Assembly: GCF_001262605.1 (NCBI RefSeq)
Contig: NZ_LGTC01000001.1
Location: forward strand, 620,001-684,000
DNA: 64,000 bases
Source of the DNA: Pseudobacteroides cellulosolvens ATCC 35603 = DSM 2933
GTDB lineage: Bacteria > Bacillota > Clostridia > Acetivibrionales > DSM-2933
Reading direction: 5' to 3'
Position 1 is the first letter of the stretch, and the number at the start of each line of letters is the position of its first letter. Made by a program: the position numbers and the translations under genes. The notes beneath the pieces are model-generated. The model saw only the letters and a list, made by a program, of their open reading frames with translations. It was not told where the DNA came from and did not search any database. Positions 51,855-60,108 of this stretch are shown here, piece by piece.

Positions 51855-54008
51855 ATGAATATCTCCAGTAAACCAATCTCAAAATACATTCTTAAAGATC
51901 CTAAAATTATTATTAAATCGGTGTTGCTTATATTGGTACTGGCTTTATCAGTTATTTTCATCTATCAAATAGATCAATATTTATCCAAAATTAAAGAAAT
52001 TGAAGATAATGCTAAAGAAAAAATAGTTAAAGCCAAAACGCTGGATGCTATTTCCCAGCTTGATAACGAGTTTTCCCAATTAAAGGATATCGCTGAAGAT
52101 CTAGCAAAAAAATTATCTGACAAACTGAATGATTCAAGTATAACAAATCAAAATGAAATTGATTATTTATTGAAGGAAAGCATTAAGGAGAAATTGGGTT
52201 CAAAGAGTAAATTCGCAAATGCCGTTGGTATAGCATATAAAGAGGGTTATGGCAATTTGTTTTCCCGAATATTGCGTAGAAGAAAAGGTGACATTATAAC
52301 CATGAGGAAAGGCTATGAAGAAAGGCCGTTTTTTTTTGAACCTATAAAGGAAAGAAAGGGTGTATGGATTGAGCCGCATGTTGGTGTTGAGAGTGAGGAT
52401 TTGATAATAGCCTACAGTACGCCATTTTATAAGAAGACAAGTAAGGGATTACAGGCAGAACCCATAGGCGTGGTTTTCGTCAATTATTCATGGAATGATA
52501 TAAAGGAAATAATGCAAGAGATATCTCTTGGCAATACAGGTTATGGTTTTATTTTATCTCAAAAAGAAAAAGCATTTATTGCACATCCTCTTGATGAATA
52601 TATAAGAAATCATATTAAAGTAGACAATATGAAGAATGATGGCAGTTTGAAGAAGGCTATAAAGAAATCTCTAAATAATAATGAAAAGGACAAAACAGAA
52701 ATTATAGATTTTGATAATAATGGTAATGAAGCATGGCTGTTATGTGATAAAATTCCTTCTACCCAGTGGACTTTTGGTGCTGTTTTCATAAAGAATGAAA
52801 TCATTGATGTTAAAATTGTCAGGCGATTACTTATAAATATAATTATATGTCTAATTATCTTTCTTACCATTTTGAACTTTTTAATATTTAAAATCTATAT
52901 TTTTAATATTAAATATATATGGAGAATAGCTATTATAACAGGCGTTATTCTAGCTGCTGGAATTGGTGCCATATGGTTTTTGTCCTATACCAAACAGGAT
53001 AACGAGATTTCTGTTGCCCCAATGAATAACGAAAAATTAGGAGAAATTCTGAATGATAATAAGGTTACTAAAATACCTGTTGGGTTGGATATTCAGTCAA
53101 TTGAGTTTTCCAATGCAAATAATGTTGAAATTAAAGGGCTCATTTGGGAAAAAATTAATGATGAGAGTCAAACTGTAAAGTTTATTACAAATGATGATAA
53201 GAAAATTGAAGAGTGCAAAATTGAATTTTTGGATGCTGTTTCCGAGCCATTCGAATTTATCTTAAGAAAAAATAAATACATTTATTGGTCATTCAAGTGT
53301 AAATTAAGTCAGAATTATAATTATAAAAAGTATCCTCTGGACTCAAAGATGATAAGGCTTAGAATGATTTTTAAACAAAACATTGAGCAAAATAAAGTTA
53401 TGCTTACTCCGGATATGAGTTCATATATGTATACAAACTCTTTATCTCTTCCCGGAATAAATCCCCATATAGTGCTTGCAGGAATGACTCCAACAAGGAG
53501 CTATTTTGAATACAATTTTGATTCATCTTATTTTAAGACTAATGATCAGATTCATGACCAGACTGATGATTTCCCAGAACTTGATTTTACCTTTTTTGTG
53601 CAGAGGAGTTTTTTAAACCCATTTATATCAAATTTATTACCTTTATTGATTATTGCTGGTATTATATTTACAACTCTTCTGATGCTCACAAGGAAAAGAG
53701 TCTCTAGAGATCTTCATGGTCAATTATCTACACAACTTATGGCATCTTGCGGTACGATGGCGTTCTCAGTCATTATGGCACATAGTCAATTGAGAGGCAG
53801 TCTAATTATAAAGGATATCATGTACCTTGATTGGTTTTATTTTGTAATATACATAATAATATTGTTTACTGTGATTGATGCATATTTGTTTTGGACAAGG
53901 CCTGAATCTTCATGGATAGTATATGAGAATAATATTGTTGCAAAGCTGATTTTCTGGCCGTTCTTATTAGCTTCATTCTTCATAGTTACTTTGTGTGTCT
54001 TGTATTGA
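51855..54008 (+). CDS. Cache-domain protein fused to a pentameric ligand-gated channel-like module
   Basis: This is a 717-residue protein. Span 1 (~21-38) is followed by an extracellular Cache domain (~45-320, including KGVWIEPHVG and GFILSQKEKAFIAHP) and two spans (~325-375). From ~395 there is a beta domain (KIPVGLDIQSIEFSNANNVE) with YPLDSKMIRLRMIF near residue 493, where Cys-loop channels have F-P-F-D-x-Q-x-L. Four final spans follow (PFISNLLPLLIIAGI; MAFSVIMAHSQLRGSL; YLDWFYFVIYIIILF; LIFWPFLLASFFIVTL). There is no kinase, cyclase or methyl-acceptor output. A chemically gated ion channel is inferred. Confidence 0.65.
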   Translation: MNISSKPISKYILKDPKIIIKSVLLILVLALSVIFIYQIDQYLSKIKEIEDNAKEKIVKAKTLDAISQLDNEFSQLKDIAEDLAKKLSDKLNDSSITNQNEIDYLLKESIKEKLGSKSKFANAVGIAYKEGYGNLFSRILRRRKGDIITMRKGYEERPFFFEPIKERKGVWIEPHVGVESEDLIIAYSTPFYKKTSKGLQAEPIGVVFVNYSWNDIKEIMQEISLGNTGYGFILSQKEKAFIAHPLDEYIRNHIKVDNMKNDGSLKKAIKKSLNNNEKDKTEIIDFDNNGNEAWLLCDKIPSTQWTFGAVFIKNEIIDVKIVRRLLINIIICLIIFLTILNFLIFKIYIFNIKYIWRIAIITGVILAAGIGAIWFLSYTKQDNEISVAPMNNEKLGEILNDNKVTKIPVGLDIQSIEFSNANNVEIKGLIWEKINDESQTVKFITNDDKKIEECKIEFLDAVSEPFEFILRKNKYIYWSFKCKLSQNYNYKKYPLDSKMIRLRMIFKQNIEQNKVMLTPDMSSYMYTNSLSLPGINPHIVLAGMTPTRSYFEYNFDSSYFKTNDQIHDQTDDFPELDFTFFVQRSFLNPFISNLLPLLIIAGIIFTTLLMLTRKRVSRDLHGQLSTQLMASCGTMAFSVIMAHSQLRGSLIIKDIMYLDWFYFVIYIIILFTVIDAYLFWTRPESSWIVYENNIVAKLIFWPFLLASFFIVTLCVLY

Positions 54009-54109
54009 TGATACTAGTTAATATGAAAAGATATGAGAAAATTATACTAAAGTGGAGGCGTATTAAAGTGTAAGGAATAGAAAACAAATAATGTATAAGT
54101 TTGGGTCTT

Positions 54110-54170
54110 AATCCTCGTGTTTCTTCGATTTAACTATTAGATTAGATTGAAGGGGCATGAGGATTTTTGT
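54110..54170 (+). terminator. Terminator after the channel-like operon
   Basis: AATCCTCGTG (54110-54119) pairs with CATGAGGATT (54156-54165) with one wobble, and TTTTGTTCTTT follows. It ends the 46847-54008 unit. Confidence 0.6.
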
Positions 54171-54179
54171 TCTTTAAGG

Positions 54180-54215
54180 TTGACAAAGTATTATCGACTT
54201 AATCATTTTTTATTG
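54180..54215 (+). promoter_or_regulatory. Shared eCIS-regulon promoter, copy 4 (SLH-protein region)
   Basis: TTGACA (54180-54185), 14 nt, then TAATCATTTTTTATTG (from 54200); the first ten bases of this tract are identical to the ATPase copy at 43867. It lies ~420 bp before the SLH gene. The transcript would have a long leader that includes the inverted repeat at 54451. No small gene between them is convincing. Confidence 0.5.
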
Positions 54216-54450
54216 TCTAAGAGATTATGGTTTATTATACCACTAAAATTTCTCATGACAACAATTAATATTGCAAAATTGCGAGCGATTATGTTCTTGA
54301 AAGTTCTAAAGCGTAGATTTATGAAAGGAATCCATTAACTATAACTTAGTAAAATAATGATGGTGAGGTAATTAATTATTAAAACATATACTTTTTTAAT
54401 TCCATTTTAATTATTGTACCCTAATACCTCTCTTTCAGCATATATTAAGG

Positions 54451-54544
54451 CATGATTGAAAAATTACTTCTCGTTTTGAACGTGTGTTCACGAGTTAAGT
54501 GAACACGAAAGCGAAATTATACGGGAAGTTATATTTTCAACATG
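54451..54544. repeat. 94-nt imperfect inverted repeat upstream of the SLH gene
   Basis: The outer arms CATGATTGAAAA...ACTTCTCGT (from 54451) and ACGGGAAGT...TTTTCAACATG (to 54544) pair over ~24 nt with small bulges. A central GTGTTCAC/GTGAACAC stem is at 54484-54506. It may be a MITE-like relic or a leader RNA structure. The rest of the 54009-54606 gap holds the terminator and promoter above and no recognisable gene. Confidence 0.55.
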
Positions 54545-54606
54545 ACTAAGTATCTGAATTTAGCATTATTTACTAATACTATAATAATCAAGGAGCTGAA
54601 TTGGCA

Positions 54607-57538
54607 ATGTGTGGAAGAAAGGTAGTATCAATAATTATATGCATTCTTTTTTTAATTTCCACGGTTACACTGAATATTGTACCAGTATCTGCAAATGATA
54701 ATGTTCACGAAATAATCATCGATTCAGGAGATATTTTTAATAATTCAGAATGGAAAGGGAGTTATTCTCTGCCTGTAGGTGAAAAGGACATTTTTAGTGT
54801 TAAGTGTGAAATGGCAGAAGGAAGCATTGATGATGGTCAGTATAAAGAAGTATTGAAAGAATGGGATCTTAAAGGAAATACTGTTTCTTTTTCGGTGTAT
54901 GGAGGTACCCCGGAAGAAGTTAAATTAAGTCATGTTGTAAAGAAAAATTTAATTGATGTATGGGTATTTCCTGAAACAATTATAGTGATGATTAACGGTA
55001 AAGAAACAGTATGCTATAAATACGGAGAACCTAAAGATGGAAAACAGCAATATAAAAGTGTTAATCAGGTAAATAAAGAGACAATAGTAGAAAGAACTAT
55101 TGGAGAGGTGGGTGTTTTTCCTGAAGAGATAGCACAGCTTTATGAGGGAAAACTTGTAACTTATAAAATATCAGGAGAACGTGACGGAGCTTGGCAGGAT
55201 TATGAATATATAATAGAAACCAAGTACAAGTATAATCATAAGATAAAAATTACTTATACAGACAATTTTGCACCTGAACTGGTTGAGATATCTACTCCCT
55301 CCTAAAAAGAATAATCCAAGTGAGCCTTTAAGGTTTAAGGGCATAGTTCCATTTAAAGGTCTTATAAACGATAAGAATATTGGAGATACAATAAAAATCA
55401 AGTATTCTATTAATGTTTTTAATGACAATATAGTCGGAAATTCTATTAATGGAACAATAACCTCTGACGGAATGAATAAGGAGTTTTCGGGAGAGATTGA
55501 TTTCAGCAAGCTGGCATTGACTGAAGGACCATTGTATAACATATATATTTGGGCAGAAGATTCCAAATCTAAAAGGTCAGGTATTGATAATCTTAAAAAT
55601 GTATTCACTTTTGTAATTGATAATACAAATCCTAATGCACCAATAATTATACAGAATCCACCAAACAATATACCAACCAATAAATCTGTATCTGTTACAA
55701 TGGAAATATACGGGGAAGACGGCGACATTCAGTACAGGCTAGATTCTTTTGAGGATTGGAAACCTTATTCACCATTTAGTGTGGATAAAAATCAGTCTAT
55801 ACTAGGAAGAGTTATTGACAAAGCTGGTAATATTGGTCTTGAAGCAAAAATAATGGTTTCCAATATTGATACCCAAAAACCTTCCATAATAATTGAAACA
55901 TATAAAGTTGACATTGGAGTTGTGGAGGCAGAAATTCTAACAAATGATAACTATGGATCAGGAATTGATACGGTTTTATATGCATTGTCAGATTCAATAA
56001 ATTATATCCCTGAGGAAAAGAATTTTATTCCATATAACTTTAAATTTACGGTTAAGAAACAAGGTGTAACTGTTATTTGGGCAAAAGCTTTTGATAAAGC
56101 AGGAAATATTGCTGAGGCTAAAGAAATTTTAATGATTGAAACACCTACGCCTACTTCAACACCTACAAGCTCATATACACCAACCCCAACAGGATCTATG
56201 ACGCCGACAGGATCTGTGACACCTACAAGCTCATATACACCAACCCCGACAGGATCTGTGACACCGACAGGATCTATAACACCGACAGGATCGGTAACGC
56301 CAACAGGGTCGGTAACGCCGACAGGATCTATAACACCGACAGGATCTGTAACACCAACAGGTTCTCCAGCAACACCAACCACTACAGCGACTTCAAGATC
56401 TGTGCCGCCATCACCAAATACACCAAATCCACCTATTTTTACATCTACCAGCACCCCTACCAATACCCCTACCAGTACAGTAACTGCTACACCAACGCCG
56501 ACACAAAGTCATGTTATTTATGATTTAGCTGTGTATCTGACAGCCGATAAAAGAGTTTACAGCGAAGGTGAAGTAATTTCATTTACGATATATTATAAAA
56601 ATAGAAGTGAAAAAGATGAAGTCAGTGATGTTTCATTAAAAGCTTTAATACCAAAATATACTACAGCTGAAAGCACTGATGGCGGTAAAGTAAATGGAAC
56701 AACGATAGAATGGAATCTGGAAAAGCTAGGCAAAAATGCAACAGGTAAAAAAGAATACAAAGTTAAGGTAGGTACACTTGATGTCAAAGAGGTAAAACTT
56801 GAAAACATTGCATCAATTTCTGGATTTAATACTCCAATTAATAACTATGATGACCAATCGGTGTATAGTTTCATGTTATGTTCAGCCAAGCCACCACAAC
56901 CTCCTACAGATAGTGAAAATTACCACCAGCACTATATTATAGGATATGAGGATAATACCTTCAGGCCTGAAAGAACATTGACAAGAGCTGAGTTTGCTAC
57001 AATTCTTGTTAGAATTTTCGGCTTTAGAGAAGAGCTGCCGGGAGAATTTATATATAAAGATGTTTCTAAAACCCATTGGGCATACAGTATAATTTATTCT
57101 GCTACAAGGAATAATCTGTTCGAAGGTTATCCCGACGGAACCTTTAAACCTGAATCTCCAATATCACGAGCTGAGCTTAGTACAGTAATTGCAAGATATT
57201 TAAAGGTAAATGAAAAAGTTGAGCCATTTGAACTTCACTTTAATGATATATCAAAACATTGGGCAAAGAACTATATTGAAGAAGTATACAGACTTAAATT
57301 GATAGAAGGTTATGAAGACAGTACCTTTAGGCCGGATTTGAAAATAAACCGTGCTGAGACTGTTACCATAATAGACAGATTGTTGTTCCGCGGACCACTA
57401 AACGGTGCAACTGTACCATTTAAAGATGTTTTGATAAAGCATTGGGCATATGGATATATAGCTGAAGCAAGCCTTGATCACTATTATGTCAGAAATAAAG
57501 ATGCCCTAGGCAGTGAACGTATCGTAGATAAGAAATAA
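54607..57538 (+). CDS. S-layer (SLH) surface protein with Thr/Pro linker, frameshifted
   Basis: The ATG at 54607 (site AAGGAG) gives a signal peptide (VVSIIICILFLISTVTLNIV) and ~230 residues ending ELVEISTPS at 55305. The next frame continues PPKKNNPSEPLRFKG to 57538. One extra C in the CCC at 55297-55299 explains the break. Downstream there are beta domains, a long Thr/Pro/Gly/Ser repeat linker (56140-56510, PTGS units), a DUF11-like domain (YDLAVYLTADKRVYSEGEVI) and three SLH motifs (YEDNTFRPERTLTRAEFAT, GYPDGTFKPESPISRAEL, GYEDSTFRPDLKINRAE) that hold it to the cell wall. Function is unknown; it may be a surface display or docking protein. Confidence 0.82.
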
Positions 57539-57545
57539 ATTTATG

Positions 57546-57589
57546 AAACTGTGAGAAGTTAGTGTAAAAACAGACCTTCTCACAGTTTT
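57546..57589 (+). terminator. Terminator after the SLH gene
   Basis: AAACTGTGAGAAG (57546-57558) pairs perfectly with CTTCTCACAGTTT (57577-57589), and the last arm runs on into a T-rich tract. Confidence 0.88.
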
Positions 57590-57615
57590 TTTATTTTTCG
57601 CGAAAACGATGAAGG

Positions 57616-57655
57616 TTGACAATTTAATGTTAGTACACTCATTTTGATATGACAG
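57616..57655 (+). promoter_or_regulatory. Shared eCIS-regulon promoter, copy 5 (PAAR-like gene)
   Basis: TTGACA (57616-57621), 14 nt, then CACTCATTTTGATATGA (57636-57652), close to the copy before the sigma gene (TACTCACTTTATTATGA). No good sigmaA -10 lies at the right distance. It precedes the DUF4280 gene by ~50 bp. Confidence 0.58.
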
Positions 57656-57700
57656 AATTATTTGATAATACCTAATACAAAATGATTGTGAGGTGATAGA

Positions 57701-58087
57701 GTGGGATTTAGTGTATGTGGAGGAGCAACTCTTCAATGCAGCTTTGGTTTGGCTCCTGGAACTTTGATAATAACACCGCAAAACAAAGTCCTTACAAGTA
57801 TGCCCATTGCTAATATAATGGACAATAAACCGCTATTAAATATCATGCCATTCGGTATGTGCCAGTCCATAGCAAACCCTGTAGTAGCTTCCGCAACAGC
57901 AGCAAAGCTGGGTGTTTTGACACCAATGCCCTGTGTACCATGTACTGTTGCACCATGGACACCAGGTTCGCCCACAGTTATGGTAGGTAATATGCCTGCA
58001 CTAAATAATTCTTCAAAGCTTATGTGCAACTGGGGTGGAGTCATTCAGATAATCAATCCGGGCCAATCAACAATTATGATACCGTAG
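57701..58087 (+). CDS. PAAR-like DUF4280 protein, candidate eCIS spike tip
   Basis: This is a 128-residue protein with a GTG start and a GAGGTGATAGA ribosome site. The Cys/Gly/Pro-rich layout (VCGGATLQCSFGLAPGTLII, MPFGMCQSIANPV, PMPCVPCTVAPWTPGSPTVM, MPALNNSSKLMCNWGG) is that of DUF4280, a PAAR-like cone that sharpens VgrG-type spikes with a bound metal. The main eCIS operon has no PAAR gene, and this one carries the shared promoter pattern, so it is the likely tip (Afp10 counterpart) despite lying 11 kb beyond the DUF4157 gene. Confidence 0.8.
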   Translation: MGFSVCGGATLQCSFGLAPGTLIITPQNKVLTSMPIANIMDNKPLLNIMPFGMCQSIANPVVASATAAKLGVLTPMPCVPCTVAPWTPGSPTVMVGNMPALNNSSKLMCNWGGVIQIINPGQSTIMIP

Positions 58088-58204
58088 TACTAAATAATCA
58101 TATATACAATTCATGCAGTTGAGTTTAAGAATTGAAATGTGAGGATTGTAACTGGAAGTTCCTGCATAGAATCCTTGCGAATCAATTAGACAAGGAGAAT
58201 TTTT

Positions 58205-59326
58205 ATGAAACTGAATTCAAATCAAACATTAAAAGTTTTTCTTAGTATTGTACTTGTTAGTATATTGTGTTGCTGTATTATGTTGTGTATTTATACAGAA
58301 GTTCCTTTTAATGATAGAGGATGTATTGTTTTGGGTGGTATAGTATTGCCTTTTTTAATGTTAATGGGATTGGTTTTGGATTCATCCAATAGTATGTATA
58401 AAAAGTTAAAGAACCATATTACGAATTTGGAAAAGGTACAAAAGGCATATGAACGTTTTTTCCCAAAGCAATTCATGTACTATATGGATAAAAACGATAT
58501 TACCGACCTTAAACGTAAGGATTATAAATCTAATGCAATGGGTGTTATGGTAACAAGCATATGCTCCTATTATACCTTTTCGAGAGATATGACAGATGAA
58601 GAGCGATTTGAATTTATTGATGAATATATTAATAATATTGGACCTGTCATTTATAAAAAAGGCGGTTTTATAAGCAAGTTTACAGGTTGTGGTGCAATGG
58701 TGCTGTTTCCTCAAAAGGATAAAACTGATAATATTCTGGATACTGCCCTATCTATACAAAAAAATATAAGAGCAGAAAATGATGATCGTATTAAATTAGG
58801 TGAAAAACCCTATCAAATTGGAGTAGGAATACATGTAAGTGATAGTGTGCTCCTTGGGATTGTGGGTTTTAAGAGCAAGGCTGCCAATGTAGACCGGCTG
58901 GAATTAGCAATTTTGGATGAACAGGTAGTGTTAACCGAATCTATTCAGAATGCTTCACAATTGCTTGGAGCATCAGTACTGGCTACAGAAAGTATTATAA
59001 AGAATCTGGAACATCCTGAAAACTATAAGTACCGTTATTTAGGACTGGCACTATTTGAAAGTATTCAACAAAAAATAGAAATCTATGACGTTTACCAGGA
59101 AGACGATGAAGAATTAAGAAAAGCAAAGGAAAGTACAAAGAAGCAATTTGAAGAGGCCGTATTATTATATCAGAAACAGGAGTTTAAGAAAGCAAAAAAT
59201 ATTTTTATTGAAATTGTCAGCAATAATGATAGGGATCTAGCTGCAAAAATGTATTATTTCCTTTGTGATGAGTACTCTTACATGGATAAATTGCCGCAAA
59301 ATTGGGATAAGCAAATAAACTTATGA
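58205..59326 (+). CDS. Class III nucleotidyl-cyclase-like protein, probably inactive
   Basis: This is a 373-residue protein. Two N-terminal spans (~8-58) and an ERFFPKQFMYYM linker precede a cyclase-homology domain (~100-290), followed by a TPR-like helical tail. The first metal-binding site of the family (FxDI) reads MVTSICSYYTFS, and the second (GDxxMxLF) reads TGCGAMVLF. Both aspartates are therefore missing, so cyclic nucleotide synthesis is unlikely and a binding or scaffold role more so. The gene is near the PAAR gene and may be co-transcribed with the two genes after it. Confidence 0.75.
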   Translation: MKLNSNQTLKVFLSIVLVSILCCCIMLCIYTEVPFNDRGCIVLGGIVLPFLMLMGLVLDSSNSMYKKLKNHITNLEKVQKAYERFFPKQFMYYMDKNDITDLKRKDYKSNAMGVMVTSICSYYTFSRDMTDEERFEFIDEYINNIGPVIYKKGGFISKFTGCGAMVLFPQKDKTDNILDTALSIQKNIRAENDDRIKLGEKPYQIGVGIHVSDSVLLGIVGFKSKAANVDRLELAILDEQVVLTESIQNASQLLGASVLATESIIKNLEHPENYKYRYLGLALFESIQQKIEIYDVYQEDDEELRKAKESTKKQFEEAVLLYQKQEFKKAKNIFIEIVSNNDRDLAAKMYYFLCDEYSYMDKLPQNWDKQINL

Positions 59327-59360
59327 TAACTATTCAAATTTTTAATTAAGGGGTGAGAAC

Positions 59361-60080
59361 GTGACAGAAGTTAAAAAAGATATTAATAAAAGTCCTGAAG
59401 AAGAAAATAGCAATAATCAAAAAGGAAAAACTAAAGGGCCAAGTATCATAGATTACTACCAGTTTGGGAAATTTCTCATATCAAAAAAATTAGCAATCAT
59501 TATTCTGATTATTTCTATTATTTTGCTCATTTTATGCTCCTTTCTAGTTTTTATATTTATTAAAGCAAAAAAAGATAACTCTCATAATAATATAAGTGAT
59601 TACATTTCCATGTATGGTATGACTTATGGTGAAATAAAAAAGAATCTTAAAAGCAATTACAAAACCGATTTTACAACAGGTATAGAAGGTGATTGTTTAT
59701 ACTTAACATGTAAAGATAAAGGATTAACCTTTGTTTTCGATTGTGAACCATATTACAAGATTCTTAAGGATATAGAAAAAGTTAAGGCATCTAAAATTAT
59801 ATTGTGGAACTATGAAGAATTTGCTGGTGTACCTTATGGTAGTAAAAAGGAAATTTTTGAGGAAAAGATAGAAAAAACAAAAATTTCAGGTTTAACTCGT
59901 ATTATGGATGAAGATCGAATAGCAATTTCCATGATTGAAAGCTTCACAAAAGAAAAGTTGTTGGATAACTTGAAAAATCATAGTTTATACATTATGCGTT
60001 TTAATTATTATGAATACTGTTTGGAAGCGGTATTTCAAGATAGAAATGGAAAAAGTTCATATCTTATCATATCAAAATAA
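59361..60080 (+). CDS. Uncharacterised single-span membrane protein
   Basis: This 239-residue protein starts at GTG with GGGGTGAG upstream. The cytosolic N-terminus (residues 1-45, charged) is followed by one strong span (LAIIILIISIILLILCSFLV) and an outer domain of ~165 residues (MYGMTYGEIKKNLKSNYKTD, LYLTCKDKGLTFVF). I do not recognise the family. It lies 34 bp behind the cyclase-like gene and 29 bp before the next gene, so the three may form one unit. Confidence 0.6.
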   Translation: MTEVKKDINKSPEEENSNNQKGKTKGPSIIDYYQFGKFLISKKLAIIILIISIILLILCSFLVFIFIKAKKDNSHNNISDYISMYGMTYGEIKKNLKSNYKTDFTTGIEGDCLYLTCKDKGLTFVFDCEPYYKILKDIEKVKASKIILWNYEEFAGVPYGSKKEIFEEKIEKTKISGLTRIMDEDRIAISMIESFTKEKLLDNLKNHSLYIMRFNYYEYCLEAVFQDRNGKSSYLIISK

Positions 60081-60108
60081 CATCATTTAGAAGCGAGGTA
60101 TACTTAAA

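Noticed and set aside
54147..54338. 63-residue frame between the channel gene and the SLH gene
   Set aside because: No ribosome site or family likeness; it overlaps the terminator and promoter-like element.
56002..56463. Minus-strand frame rich in Val/Gly/Asp
   Set aside because: It is the antisense of the Thr/Pro/Gly/Ser linker repeat of the SLH gene; its repeats mirror the plus-strand codons.
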